DNA from: Paeniglutamicibacter kerguelensis
GTDB lineage: Bacteria; Actinomycetota; Actinomycetes; Actinomycetales; Micrococcaceae
Length of the DNA: 64,000 nucleotides
Assembly: GCF_017876535.1 (NCBI RefSeq)
Contig: NZ_JAGIOF010000001.1
Location: forward strand, 620,001-684,000
Direction of reading: 5' to 3'
The notes under the pieces were generated by a model. That model saw only the letters and a program-made list of their open reading frames with translations, searched no databases and had not been told where the DNA came from. The stretch's first letter is position 1. Every line of letters starts with the position of its first letter. Position numbers and translations under genes: made by a program. Below are positions 51,006-60,279 of the stretch, piece by piece.

Positions 51006-51875
51006 ATGCCAGTCGTAACCATGCGCCAGCTGCTCGACAGCGGCGTTCACTTTGGACACCAGACCCGTCGCTGGAACCCGAAGATGAAGCGATTCATCTT
51101 CACCGAGCGCAACGGCATCTACATCATCGACTTGCAGCAGTCGCTGTCGTACATCGACCGCGCCTACGAGTTCGTCAAGCAGACCGTTGCCCACGGCGGC
51201 ACCGTTCTGTTCGTTGGCACCAAGAAGCAGGCTCAGGAAGCAATTTCGGAGCAGGCTACCCGCGTTGGCCAGCCTTTCGTCAACCAGCGCTGGCTCGGTG
51301 GCATGCTCACCAACTTCCAGACCGTTTCCAAGCGCATCTCGCGCATGAAGGAACTGGAAGAGATCAACTTCGAGGATGTTGCCGGTTCGGGCCACACCAA
51401 GAAGGAACTGCTGCTTCTCAAGCGCGAGCTGACCAAGCTTCAGACCAACCTTGGCGGTATCCGCAACCTGACGAAGACCCCTTCGGTCCTCTGGGTTGTT
51501 GACACCAAGAAGGAGCACCTGGCCATCGATGAGGCACGCAAGCTGGGTATCCCGGTTGTCGCCATCCTCGACACCAACTGCGACCCGGATGAAATTCAGT
51601 TCCCGATCCCGGGCAACGACGACGCCATCCGCTCCGTCAACCTGCTCACCCGCGTTGTTGCTGACGCCGTTGCTGCTGGCCTGATCGCCCGCAACAACAA
51701 GGCCGCCGGCAACACCGAAGCTCCGGCCGAACCGCTGGCCGAGTGGGAGCGCGAACTGCTCGAGGCCGGCAAGGCCGAGGCTCCGGCTGCTGAAGAAGCT
51801 CCGGCTGCTGAAGAAGCTCCGGCTGCTGAAGCTGCTCCGGCAGCCGAAGAAGCTCCTGCCGCTTCCGCCGAGTAG
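51006..51875 (+). CDS. rpsB: 30S ribosomal protein S2
   Basis: 289 residues from ATG 51006 with GGAAGGAG upstream; a start 39 bases earlier adds a non-conserved tail. Core S2 features: [22 protein letters not shown] near 5-26, [14 protein letters not shown] near 90-103 and [19 protein letters not shown] near 179-197. The last 40 residues form an Ala/Pro/Glu tail with APAAEE repeats, typical of high-GC actinobacteria. First gene of the rpsB-tsf-pyrH-frr-cdsA block. Confidence 0.98.
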   Translation: MPVVTMRQLLDSGVHFGHQTRRWNPKMKRFIFTERNGIYIIDLQQSLSYIDRAYEFVKQTVAHGGTVLFVGTKKQAQEAISEQATRVGQPFVNQRWLGGMLTNFQTVSKRISRMKELEEINFEDVAGSGHTKKELLLLKRELTKLQTNLGGIRNLTKTPSVLWVVDTKKEHLAIDEARKLGIPVVAILDTNCDPDEIQFPIPGNDDAIRSVNLLTRVVADAVAAGLIARNNKAAGNTEAPAEPLAEWERELLEAGKAEAPAAEEAPAAEEAPAAEAAPAAEEAPAASAE

Positions 51876-51890
51876 TCACCAAAAACAAAA

Positions 51891-51929
51891 TCCGGGTGTG
51901 GATCTCCTGATCGGTGATCCACACCCGGA
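51891..51929 (+). terminator. hairpin between rpsB and tsf
   Basis: TCCGGGTGTGGATC (51891-51904) pairs perfectly with GATCCACACCCGGA (51916-51929), followed by A-rich, not T-rich, sequence. More likely an attenuator or RNA processing/stability element that sets the S2 to EF-Ts ratio than a full terminator. Confidence 0.6.
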
Positions 51930-52004
51930 AAAACCGTAGGACGGGCCTGAAGCGGCCCGTCCTTCGGCGAAAAAGCTCAAAACCACTTATGAATGGGGTT
52001 GCAC

Positions 52005-52844
52005 GTGGCAAACTACACCGCTGCTGACATTAAGGCTCTGCGCGAGCGCACCGGCGCTGGCATGATGGACGTCAAGAAGGCTCTCGACGAGGCCAACGGC
52101 GACGCCGACAAGGCCATGGAGCTCATCCGCATCAAGGGCCTGAAGGGCGCTACCAAGCGCGAAGGCCGCTCGACCTCGGAAGGCCTCATTGCCGCCAAGG
52201 TCATCGATGGCACCGTTGGTGTCATGATCGAGCTGAGCTGCGAGACCGACTTCGTTGCCAAGAACGAGAAGTTCATCGCCCTGGCAAACAAGGTCCTGGA
52301 GGTTGCCGTTTCCTCGGCAGCAACCGACCTGGAGACCCTGCTGGCCGTCGACGTGGATGGCAAGACCCTTGCCGACGTCGTCACCGAAGAGGGCGCAGTA
52401 TTGGGCGAGAAGGTTATCGTCCGTCGTCTGTCCCGTGTTGAGGGTGCATCGGTTGATGCGTACCTGCACAAGACCTCCAAGGACCTTCCGGCACAGGTCG
52501 GCGTTCTCGTTGCAGTGGACGGCTCCGGCGAAGCCGCAGCCGCCGTTGCACACGACGTTGCAGTGCACACCGCTGCAATGGCTCCGAGCTTCCTCTCCCG
52601 CGACGAGATCGCTGCAGAGACCGTCGAGAACGAGCGCCGCATCGCCCAGGAGACCGCTGTCGCCGAAGGCAAGCCGGAAGCCGCCATGGCCAAGATCGTT
52701 GAAGGCCGCCTGACCGGCTTCTTCAAGGAACTGGTTCTGGTTGACCAGGCATTCGCCAAGGATGCCAAGAAGTCCGTAGGCAAGGTACTCGAGGAAGCCG
52801 GCGTAGCCGCTACCGCCTTCGCACGTTTCCGCGTAGGCTCCTAA
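52005..52844 (+). CDS. tsf: elongation factor Ts
   Basis: 279 residues from GTG 52005 (ATG 51993 would add four residues). Regenerates EF-Tu-GTP by nucleotide exchange. The N-terminal UBA-like segment ADIKALRERTGAGMMDVKKA and KGATKREGRSTSEG near 46-59 are canonical, as is the core IELSCETDFVAKNEKF near 75-90. Length normal. Preceded by the rpsB/tsf hairpin, followed by a strong terminator. Confidence 0.98.
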   Translation: MANYTAADIKALRERTGAGMMDVKKALDEANGDADKAMELIRIKGLKGATKREGRSTSEGLIAAKVIDGTVGVMIELSCETDFVAKNEKFIALANKVLEVAVSSAATDLETLLAVDVDGKTLADVVTEEGAVLGEKVIVRRLSRVEGASVDAYLHKTSKDLPAQVGVLVAVDGSGEAAAAVAHDVAVHTAAMAPSFLSRDEIAAETVENERRIAQETAVAEGKPEAAMAKIVEGRLTGFFKELVLVDQAFAKDAKKSVGKVLEEAGVAATAFARFRVGS

Positions 52845-52893
52845 CTAAGTACACCGGCAGGGTCGACGTACGTTAGACCTTGCCAACCAAGGT

Positions 52894-52929
52894 AAAGGGG
52901 GTGGCCACCATCTGGTGGCCGCCCCTTTT
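52894..52929 (+). terminator. terminator after tsf
   Basis: AAAGGGGGTGGCCACC (52894-52909) pairs with GGTGGCCGCCCCTTTT (52914-52929): compact hairpin with a 4-base loop and T-tract. Suggests pyrH has its own promoter in the 89 bases that follow. Confidence 0.88.
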
Positions 52930-53018
52930 CCCTGCCAGCCAAGGGACACGCCCGCAGGTGTGTCCCAAGTAAACGCATCAATGCGGGCGACGCTGACCCG
53001 CAAGCAGGAGGAACCCCC

Positions 53019-53762
53019 ATGGACGCAACACTCGAGCAGAACGAAAACAGCATTCCGGCCCGGCGCCGGCGCGTATTGCTGAAGCTTTCCGGCGAAGTTT
53101 TCGGCGGAGGCAAGCTCGGTGTTGACCCTGTCACCGTACGCGGCATCGCCGAGCAGATCGCTGCAACCGTTGGCAAGGTTGAGGTCGCGATCGTCGTCGG
53201 CGGCGGCAACTTCTTCCGCGGCGCCGAACTTTCGGCATCCGGCATGGACCGCTCCCGCGCAGACTACATGGGCATGCTCGGCACCGTCATGAACTGCCTT
53301 GCCTTGCAGGACTTCCTGGAACAGGCAGGGGTCGACACCCGCGTGCAGTCGGCCATTTCCATGGCCCAGGTCGCCGAGACCTACATCCCGCGCCGTGCCA
53401 TTCGCCACATGGAGAAGAACCGCGTGGTCATCTTCGGCGCCGGTGCAGGACTTCCATACTTCTCGACCGACACCGTCGCGGCCCAGCGTGCGCTTGAGGT
53501 CGACGCCGACGTGGTGCTGATGGCCAAGAGCGGTGTCGACGGCGTTTACACCGCCGACCCGAAGAAGGATCCGACGGCGACCAAGCTTGAGCACCTCACC
53601 TACGAAGAGGCCCTCATCAAGGACATTCGCGTGATGGACCAGACCGCGATGACCATGTGCAAGGACAACAAGCTGGAAATGATGGTCTTCGGCATGGAGG
53701 GCGACGGAAACGTGACTCGTGCCATCCTCGGCGAAAAGATCGGCACCCGCGTCACCATCTAG
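53019..53762 (+). CDS. pyrH: UMP kinase
   Basis: 247 residues. Bacterial hexameric UMP kinase of the amino-acid kinase fold, making UDP from [16 protein letters not shown] near 19-31, [13 protein letters not shown] near 61-73, [18 protein letters not shown] near 125-142, and the ATP/uracil region [20 protein letters not shown] near 165-184. ATG 53019 has AGGAGG 8 bases upstream. Between tsf and frr, the order conserved in most bacteria. Confidence 0.97.
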   Translation: MDATLEQNENSIPARRRRVLLKLSGEVFGGGKLGVDPVTVRGIAEQIAATVGKVEVAIVVGGGNFFRGAELSASGMDRSRADYMGMLGTVMNCLALQDFLEQAGVDTRVQSAISMAQVAETYIPRRAIRHMEKNRVVIFGAGAGLPYFSTDTVAAQRALEVDADVVLMAKSGVDGVYTADPKKDPTATKLEHLTYEEALIKDIRVMDQTAMTMCKDNKLEMMVFGMEGDGNVTRAILGEKIGTRVTI

Positions 53763-53859
53763 TGCCAGCCGGGAACACCCGGTGTGGCATAGGATTGTTC
53801 ACAAGCCCAGAAACTACCGGCCACCGTACACGAGCTGGCCGAACTCAAAGGAGTAGAAC

Positions 53860-54417
53860 GTGATTGAGGATATCCTCGTCGAGGCAGCCGACAAGATGGA
53901 CAGCACCATCGAAAACGCGAAGGAAGACTTCTCCGCGATCCGTACCGGCCGCGCGCACCCAGGCATGTACGCCAAGGTCATGGTCGACTACTACGGTTCC
54001 CCGACCCCGCTGCAGCAGCTGGCTTCCTTCGCCACCCCTGACGCCCGCACCATCCTGATCACCCCCTACGATGTGACCGCCCTGCGTGAAATCGAAAAGG
54101 CCCTGGGCGATTCCGAGGTTGGAGCCAACCCGTCCAACGACGGCAAGACCATCCGCGTGATCATGCCGGTGCTGACCGAGGAACGCCGCAAGGAATACGT
54201 CAAGGTCGTTCGCGGCAAGGGCGAGGACGCCAAGGTTGCACTGCGCAACCTGCGCCGCAAGGCCAAGGACGGCATCGACAAGCTGGTCAAGGACGGCGAA
54301 GTCGGCGAGGACGACGGTGCCCGTGCCGAAAAGGAACTCGACGCGCTGACCAAGTCGCACACCGACAGCATCGACGATTTGCTTAAGCGCAAGGAAACCG
54401 AGCTGCTGGAAGTCTAA
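53860..54417 (+). CDS. frr: ribosome recycling factor
   Basis: 185 residues, normal length, from GTG 53860 with AAAGGAG upstream. Releases ribosomes from mRNA after termination together with EF-G. Characteristic segments: DFSAIRTGRAHPGM near 24-37, VDYYGSPTPLQQLAS near 42-56, NDGKTIRVIMPVLTEERRKE near 92-111 and the final three-helix bundle with RRKAKDGIDKL. Stop overlaps the cdsA start by one base. Confidence 0.97.
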   Translation: MIEDILVEAADKMDSTIENAKEDFSAIRTGRAHPGMYAKVMVDYYGSPTPLQQLASFATPDARTILITPYDVTALREIEKALGDSEVGANPSNDGKTIRVIMPVLTEERRKEYVKVVRGKGEDAKVALRNLRRKAKDGIDKLVKDGEVGEDDGARAEKELDALTKSHTDSIDDLLKRKETELLEV

Positions 54418-55349
54418 TGTCCAATCCCACCGAGCCGAGCGAAGGAACCTCCGGGGCCCTTCCGGAGCCATCGCCGGAAACCGGCGGGCTTGAACCTGTG
54501 ACTCGACGCTCCGTGAGCGCCAAAAGAGCCAAGGGGTCCAAAGCCGGACGCGATCTACCCGCGGCAATTGCCGTGGGCCTGATTCTTCTGGCTTTGGTCC
54601 TCACCGGCCTGTTCTGGTTGCCGGTGGCCTTTGTTGCCACCGTCGCCGCCTTCGCGGGCATCGGATGCTGGGAAGTATCCCGTGCCCTGGACCACGCCGG
54701 GGTCCACACGCCATTGGTGCCTTTGGCGGTGGCCAGCCTTTCGCTGCCGTTCGCTGCCTACTATGGCGGCCTCGAGGCGCTGAGCCTGGCCTTCGCCGCC
54801 AGCGCGCTCCTGGTCTTCCTTTGGCGGATCATCGAGGGCCCCGCGAAATCGGTGGCCTCGATCATGGCCGGAATCCTGGTGCTGGTCTGGGTGCCGTTGT
54901 TGTTGAGCTTCGCGGTCCTGGTCTTCAACGAAGACAAGGGCTACCTGAAAGTCACCACCGTCCTGTTGCTGGTGGTCTCCAATGACACCTTTGGGTACCT
55001 GGTTGGAGTGATCTTCGGAAAGCACCCGATGGCCCCGAAGATCAGCCCCAAGAAATCCTGGGAGGGATTTGCCGGGTCAGTGGGTGGAGCGACCATCGTC
55101 GGGATACTCGCATCGGTCTTCCTGCTTGACCTGCCGTGGTGGGTAGGCATTCCGCTGGCGGTTGCCACGGTGGCCGCATCAACGGCAGGCGACCTTTCGG
55201 AATCCATGGTCAAACGCGAACTCGGCATCAAGGACATGAGCAACATCCTGCCGGGGCACGGCGGTGTGATGGATAGGCTCGATTCCGTGGTCTTCGCCAT
55301 CCCGGTCGCATACGTCCTGACCATCTTCCTCATGCCCGGCGTGCTGTAA
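54417..55349 (+). CDS. cdsA: phosphatidate cytidylyltransferase
   Basis: 310 residues with a hydrophilic 40-residue N-terminus and about eight membrane helices. Makes CDP-diacylglycerol from phosphatidic acid and CTP, the donor used by CDP-alcohol phosphatidyltransferases such as the one at 46973. The family signature is at the C-terminal side: GDLSESMVKRELGIKDMSN, then PGHGGVMDRLDS near 255-290. Overlaps frr by one base (TAATG). Confidence 0.96.
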   Translation: MSNPTEPSEGTSGALPEPSPETGGLEPVTRRSVSAKRAKGSKAGRDLPAAIAVGLILLALVLTGLFWLPVAFVATVAAFAGIGCWEVSRALDHAGVHTPLVPLAVASLSLPFAAYYGGLEALSLAFAASALLVFLWRIIEGPAKSVASIMAGILVLVWVPLLLSFAVLVFNEDKGYLKVTTVLLLVVSNDTFGYLVGVIFGKHPMAPKISPKKSWEGFAGSVGGATIVGILASVFLLDLPWWVGIPLAVATVAASTAGDLSESMVKRELGIKDMSNILPGHGGVMDRLDSVVFAIPVAYVLTIFLMPGVL

Positions 55350-55492
55350 GTGCCGGCGCCAAAGAGTCCCTAGAATGTAATGAGCGGTGCCGGCAAGAGG
55401 CCTTCGAACCTTATTGCCGGCACACTCGCCCCCCCCCAGCAACGAAGTGCCGGTCGATTCCGGCACGCATTACCAAGATCAAGGAAAGCATT

Positions 55493-56077
55493 GTGAGTCA
55501 GGACAAGGCACAGCCGGCCTCCACCCCATTTGAGCATGTGGCGGAGAAGGAATTCGGTTACAACACCAAACAGGTGGATGTGTTCCTCGCCCGCGCCCGC
55601 GCCACCTTCAACGGGGACGGGGACGATGATTCGATCGTCACCAGCCACATGGTGCGGCGGACGGTTTTCCCGGCTCAGCGCGGTGGCTACAGCGCCCGCG
55701 AGGTCGATGCGGCACTCGATCGCCTGGAGGACGTGTTCGCCCAGCGTGAGCGCGACGCCCTCATCCAGACCAATGGAGAGGACGCCTGGCTGCAGCAGGT
55801 CGGCCGCCTTTCTGCCATCCTCCGGGGACGCCTGCACCGCAGCCCGGGGGAGCGGTTCCGCCACCCCTCGCGGGCGAATGCCTCCAGCTACAACGTCCAG
55901 GATGTGGACAAGCTATGCTCCCAGCTCATTGATTACTTTGAGAAGGACGTCCCCATGAGCGTAGATGCGGTGCGCCGTGCGGAATTCCGCCGTGCCGAGG
56001 GCGATCAGGGTTACGAGGAATCGCAGGTGGATGCGTTCCTGGACCGGGTCGTGGAACTCATGGCCTCGATCGACTAG
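55493..56077 (+). CDS. DivIVA-domain repeat protein
   Basis: 194 residues from GTG 55493. Three copies of the short DivIVA-like module are visible: FGYNTKQVDVFLARA near 22-36, GGYSAREVDAALDRLE near 63-78, and GYEESQVDAFLDRVVE near 172-187, each starting from a hydrophobic strand (KEF, RTVF, RRAEFRRA). A fourth weaker copy is YNVQDVDKLCSQL near 132. No long coiled coil. Such DivI1A-type proteins are linked to polar growth or division; role unknown. A nine-C run lies upstream at 55429-55437. Confidence 0.8.
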   Translation: MSQDKAQPASTPFEHVAEKEFGYNTKQVDVFLARARATFNGDGDDDSIVTSHMVRRTVFPAQRGGYSAREVDAALDRLEDVFAQRERDALIQTNGEDAWLQQVGRLSAILRGRLHRSPGERFRHPSRANASSYNVQDVDKLCSQLIDYFEKDVPMSVDAVRRAEFRRAEGDQGYEESQVDAFLDRVVELMASID

Positions 56078-56095
56078 CCAGCACTTGCTTGACTG

Positions 56096-56131
56096 AAAAC
56101 ACCAGGACACCCTTCAGTGTCCTGGTGTTTT
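56096..56131. terminator. bidirectional terminator
   Basis: AAAACACCAGGACAC pairs perfectly with GTGTCCTGGTGTTTT around a 6-base loop. Ends the rpsB-cdsA-DivIVA block. Confidence 0.92.
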
Positions 56132-56279
56132 CTGGTTTCGGGTGTTCGACAGCCTTCGACGGACACGGGCATTCCGGAGGGTCTGCCCAAGACATCGGCG
56201 AATTGTCCTGCGCCGGCCCGGCGTGGTTCGCACGTTCTTGCTTGGGTCGGGCAGCAACCCGTGCCACCGGACGTGGCCG

Positions 56280-57788
56280 CTAGGACTCGCGCACGATGAT
56301 CCGCCCGAAGGCCACCGAGCGCGTGGGCGCGCCGCAGCCGAAGCCTGCGCCGGTATTGCCGGCCAACGAGGCCGCCCTGGCCGGCAGGGAAATCGCTTTC
56401 ACCAGGGCCCCGTCCAGATACGCGACGCAGGTATTTCCGACGACAACCAAGCGGACCTCGTGGTCGCCCGGCGCGATGGCTCTGGCTTCATGCCAGATCT
56501 CCGGATTGGTCGCCCCGTCACTGACGTTGAGGGAAACCTGCTGCCCGGTCCCGGCCGTGATGAATAGGCCGATGCCCGCACCTGTCGACGGGTCGGCCCT
56601 CACCAGGATGCCGGCGGGATGGTTGTCCGCCCCGGTATGCGTGATGCTCATGGACGCATCGACATTGGACAGTGACGAATCGGCGATGGCACTGCCATCC
56701 GTGGTGATGCTGGCCTTTCCGCCGGAAATCGTGAACTGCGACCCGGGCGAACCGATCCATCGTTGCCCGGAATCGGCTGCTCCCAACGGGCCGTTGGCGC
56801 GAGCGAATGAATCCGAGATGGCAGTTCGGACATTGCGCGGTGTCGCCATGAGCTCTTGGGCGAGAATCCGGGCGACAAAGTCGTGCCCCGCCGGTGTCAG
56901 GTGGATACGGTCCTCTTTGAGGAAATCCAGCGGGTCGCTTTTCGGGAATCCGATTGCCTCAAAGTCGCGCGAGACATCAAGAAACGCCACGCTGCGGGGG
57001 CGATCCTGTGCGATGCCTTGCAACACTGCGCGGTACTCGTCCCAGAGCGCAGTGACGTTGTGGTCGCTGCGCTCATGTGCATGGATCAGGACGTGCGTGT
57101 GTGGCTGCGGCAGGACCGCGTCGATCGCGTCGAGCGACCGGAGCATGTCCACCCGGTATCTGGTAGCCGGGGCACCGTCTCTCGCATCGTTGGACCCGAT
57201 CATGTATGTGATGACGCTCGGTGCCAATGCCTTGATCTGGCCGACCATTGCGGAGTCCAGGTACGTGTTGGACCTTGTACCCGGCAAACCGCCGTTGTAG
57301 AAGTGGATCCCCGGCAACGTGTTGCGTGGGCTGGCCAGATTCCCGGGTGTGGAGTCTCGCCCCGGCCCCGATGCGTACCGTGACTGCATTGCCGCGCAGA
57401 GCTTGTTGACCCACCTGTCCGCGGGAACCTGGTCCACGCCCGCGGTTGTCGATGACCCCAGCGACACGACCACGACCGATTCGGTGGGGGCCCTGGTGTA
57501 CGCGGCAAGCAGGACACCCAGAGCAGGGTTCTTCGTCGGCTCCACCTGTTCGGTGAACGTCTCGGTGGGCGTCGTTGGGTCAGGGATGCTCTCGGCCCCA
57601 AGGGAAGCGACGGTTCTGGCATCCATGGTTTGTTCCACGGTGCTTCCGGTCACCGGGGATGCAACAGCGGCGCCAAAGGCCGCGAGGAGCGGAATGGCCA
57701 GAACGGCGCGACGCGCTGTCTTGGGCGGCGCAGGGACCTGCGCATCCTGAATGCCTGAACACGATTCGTTGCGTCGATTCCTGTTCAT
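56280..57788 (-). CDS. secreted SGNH-family hydrolase with C-terminal lectin-like domain
   Basis: 502 residues from ATG 57788, with a GGGGGG stretch upstream. N-terminal export signal with RR near 27-28 and a hydrophobic segment (AVLAIPLLAAFGAAVA). SGNH blocks: VVVSLGSSTTAGVDQ (Ser near 107), YNGGLPG, YMIGSNDARDG (Asn near 176), and DRIHLTPAGHDFVA (Asp and His near 276-280). From about 300 a beta-sandwich of the concanavalin-like type (ISGGKASITTDGS, GILVRADPSTGAG, VYLDGALVKAI-like). Likely deacetylates or de-esterifies a polysaccharide outside the cell; inferred. Single gene. Confidence 0.82.
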   Translation of the reverse strand: MNRNRRNESCSGIQDAQVPAPPKTARRAVLAIPLLAAFGAAVASPVTGSTVEQTMDARTVASLGAESIPDPTTPTETFTEQVEPTKNPALGVLLAAYTRAPTESVVVVSLGSSTTAGVDQVPADRWVNKLCAAMQSRYASGPGRDSTPGNLASPRNTLPGIHFYNGGLPGTRSNTYLDSAMVGQIKALAPSVITYMIGSNDARDGAPATRYRVDMLRSLDAIDAVLPQPHTHVLIHAHERSDHNVTALWDEYRAVLQGIAQDRPRSVAFLDVSRDFEAIGFPKSDPLDFLKEDRIHLTPAGHDFVARILAQELMATPRNVRTAISDSFARANGPLGAADSGQRWIGSPGSQFTISGGKASITTDGSAIADSSLSNVDASMSITHTGADNHPAGILVRADPSTGAGIGLFITAGTGQQVSLNVSDGATNPEIWHEARAIAPGDHEVRLVVVGNTCVAYLDGALVKAISLPARAASLAGNTGAGFGCGAPTRSVAFGRIIVRES

Positions 57789-58366
57789 TGGCCCCCCTAG
57801 CTTTTGCCCGGGAAAGCTCCCCGGACTTTGGTCCTGATCAATTCCCAAAAACGATCGCCCGTCATTGTTCCATCACAGTATCGGGATCGGTGGGCAGCCG
57901 GAATACGTATTGCGAACAACATAATCTCCCTGGGCAGATTTCGGTGATGCAAACGACCGGGCTAATGTCCGTCGAGCGCAACCGAGAAGGGTGCAGCATG
58001 CCCTGGAAACGCCTGAGGTGCCCGGATTGACTCGGTCATTGTCCGACGTTGCTGTGACGGTCGGACGATTGCCGAACAGGCCGGGGAGCCGCTGAGTACC
58101 AAAAATCGAACCCTTTGGGCGGTCCGGATGAGCGTTGAAGCATAAGGATTGTTGTGGTGCGGGCCCCTGCGCGGGATGAGGGTCTTCGCGCTGCGCTTCC
58201 AGGTGTTGCAGTCGTCGGAAATGAAAAGGTGCAGGTCGGTTCGCCATACACCCTTCCTGGCCCCGGCGAGCGTGTCATTCAGCAGGCAGACGTATTGGTC
58301 TTCGACGGGTTTGACGTGCAGATGCCAAGAGGTCTTGCGCGGCTTGACCGGCCCTGAAACCCGGTT
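57789..58366. other. 578-base region without a supported gene
   Basis: The part near 57789-57960 should hold the SGNH gene promoter. A plus-strand frame of 67 codons (GTG 58154 to TGA 58357) begins VVRAPARDEG and continues through DVLVFDGFDVQMPRG; it has no recognised family and no clear ribosome binding site. An imperfect stem (58038-58071, TGTCCGAC / GTCGGACA-like) and a CCTGAAACC / GGTTTCAGG stem near 58348-58370 (end of the minus-strand symporter operon) are the only structures seen. Confidence 0.35.
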
Positions 58367-59848
58367 TCAGGGTGCTGGGTTGTGCAGCTGCTCGGGGACG
58401 TGCAGACGCGCCAACACCGCGTCGACCCTGGCCGGGATGCGGTCCTTGGTGCCGATGGAAACCCCGACCATGACGATGAACGCCAGCGGGACCGTCCAGG
58501 CGGCGGGCTGGGAAACCAGGTCATGCAGGGAACCCGGTTCATTGGGCATGAGGGTCGCCAGCAACAGGGCCAACCCGCAGCTGAACGCCCCGGCGAAAAG
58601 CCCGGAAACCGCGCCCACGACCGTCAGCCCCCGCCACCAGATTCCCAGCAGCAAAAGCGGGCAGACGGTGGATGCGGTGAAGGCGAACACCGAGCCGACC
58701 GCCCCGGCCAGCGCAAAGCTGCTGGTGCCCAGCGCCAGAAGCAGCGGAACCGCCGTTGCAATCACGGTGGAGATCCTGAAACCGCGCACGGTCCCGCGGA
58801 ACAGGTCCTGTGAGATGGTGCCGGCCAACGAAACCACGAGCCCCGAGGACGTGGAGAGGAATGCCGCGAAGGCGCCGCCGATGATGATGGCCGTCAGGGC
58901 GTCCCCGGCCGCGCCGCCGATGATCCGCCCGGGCAGCAGAAGCACCGTGGCATCGGCGTTGCCCGAGTTCGCCAGCTCCGGGGTGTAGGCGCGGCCCAGG
59001 ATGCCCAGGACCGTGGGGAACAGGTAGAACAGCGAGAGCAGGCCAAGGACGATCGCGGTGGTCTTGCGCGCCGAGGGGCCGTCTGGGTTGGTGTAGAAGC
59101 GGACAAGCACGTGCGGCAGGCCCAGGGTGCCAAAGAGCAGGGCCACCAGCAGGGAGATGTTGTAGTAGAGCCCCTTGGCCGCGCCGTTCTGGGCGGCTTG
59201 GTCGAAGATCGCTCCGTTGAGGGTCGCGGATTCCCCGGCCAAGTCCAGGTGCAGGAGCATGAACACCACGGGAATCGCCAGTGCGGCGAGCTTGAGCCAG
59301 TACTGGAAGGCCTGCACGAAGGTGATCGATCGCATGCCGCCGGCCAGCACCGTCACGCACACGATGCCCATGACCAGCAGTGAGCCAAGCCAGCCCGGCA
59401 ACCCGGTGCTGATGCCCAGGGTCAGTGCCGCCCCGTGGAGTTGCGGGACGATGTAGAGCCAACAGATCACCACCACCAGGAAACTGGTGAGCCGGCGCAG
59501 GCCCCTGGACCCGAAGCGGATCTGGGCGAAATCCGGGATGGTGTAGGCCCTGGAGCGGCGCAGCGGAGCCGCGACGAAAAGCAGCAGCATCAGGTACCCG
59601 GCCGTGTAGCCGATCGGGAACCACAGCGCGTCCTGCCCGGAGACCACGATGAGCCCGGCAATGCCCAAGAAGGATGCGGCGGAAAGGTATTCCCCGCCGA
59701 TCGCGCTGGCGTTCCACCAGGGCCGCACGGTGCGCGAGGCAACGTAGAAGTCCCCGGTGGTGCGCGAGAGGCGCAGCCCGTTGATTGCGATGGTCACGGT
59801 GACGACGGATACCAGCGCCACGGCAATGAGTGAAACCGTGGAATTCAT
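58367..59848 (-). CDS. sodium:solute symporter, VC_2705/acetate type
   Basis: 493 residues from ATG 59848; the open frame upstream belongs to neighbours. About thirteen membrane helices of the SSS family. N-terminal RTVRPWWNASAIGGEYLSAA near 39-58 and FLGIAGL, GGMRSITFVQAFQYW near 150-164, LGLPHVLVRFYTNPDG near 217-232. These are the signatures of ActP/MctP-like acetate, pyruvate or propionate carriers. Last gene of the LytS-LytTR-small subunit-symporter operon; its start overlaps the small subunit stop (ATGA). Confidence 0.92.
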   Translation of the reverse strand: MNSTVSLIAVALVSVVTVTIAINGLRLSRTTGDFYVASRTVRPWWNASAIGGEYLSAASFLGIAGLIVVSGQDALWFPIGYTAGYLMLLLFVAAPLRRSRAYTIPDFAQIRFGSRGLRRLTSFLVVVICWLYIVPQLHGAALTLGISTGLPGWLGSLLVMGIVCVTVLAGGMRSITFVQAFQYWLKLAALAIPVVFMLLHLDLAGESATLNGAIFDQAAQNGAAKGLYYNISLLVALLFGTLGLPHVLVRFYTNPDGPSARKTTAIVLGLLSLFYLFPTVLGILGRAYTPELANSGNADATVLLLPGRIIGGAAGDALTAIIIGGAFAAFLSTSSGLVVSLAGTISQDLFRGTVRGFRISTVIATAVPLLLALGTSSFALAGAVGSVFAFTASTVCPLLLLGIWWRGLTVVGAVSGLFAGAFSCGLALLLATLMPNEPGSLHDLVSQPAAWTVPLAFIVMVGVSIGTKDRIPARVDAVLARLHVPEQLHNPAP

Positions 59849-60279
59849 TTTTCGACGATGCTCCGGTACCGGGCCTCGTTGCGGGCCGCGGCCTTGTTGA
59901 ACAGGAAGGCCGAGAGCAGGATCAACGGGTACACGGCAACCCCCAGCAGCCACCAGGGCAGCGGGATGGTGGCCAGGCGGATGTCGTGGATTTGCGGCCA
60001 GGCCGTGACCATGACCGCCAGGCCGACCAAAAGCAGCAGGAATCCCAGCGCCACGGAGACGGCCAGGCGCAGCTGGGAGCGGATGAGCGAACGGACGTAG
60101 AAGGCGTCGGCCGCATCGGGCTCCGGACGGTGCGGAATGCCGGGCATCGAACCGGCCGGCGCACTGACCCGCACCCGGTTGCCGGTCGGCGGCGGCAGGC
60201 CGTCGAGTCCGGCGCCGGCCGGCCGCGGGATGCCGGCGACCTTGGCCGGTCCCGGGGAACCGGTACCAGGGGAGCTCAC
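59845..60279 (-). CDS. small membrane subunit preceding the symporter (DUF485-like)
   Basis: 144 residues from GTG 60279. A Pro/Gly-rich cytoplasmic N-terminal half (about 1-55), then FYVRSLIRSQLRLAVSVALG, two membrane segments (near 72-92 and 108-130) and the C-terminal NKAAARNEARYRSIVEK. Two-helix partners of this kind (DUF485 and relatives) are encoded directly before ActP-like symporters and may be needed for their assembly. Overlaps the response regulator gene by four bases and the symporter gene by four bases. Confidence 0.8.
   Translation of the reverse strand: MSSPGTGSPGPAKVAGIPRPAGAGLDGLPPPTGNRVRVSAPAGSMPGIPHRPEPDAADAFYVRSLIRSQLRLAVSVALGFLLLLVGLAVMVTAWPQIHDIRLATIPLPWWLLGVAVYPLILLSAFLFNKAAARNEARYRSIVEK

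Noticed and set aside
51770..51870. Short tandem DNA repeat (CTCCGGCTGCTGAAGAAG units)
   Set aside because: It encodes the normal Ala/Pro/Glu tail of actinobacterial S2 and is not a separate repeat element.
58154..58357. 67-codon plus-strand frame before the symporter operon end
   Set aside because: No ribosome binding site, no family and it runs against the minus-strand operon terminator; kept only as a note in the intergenic entry.
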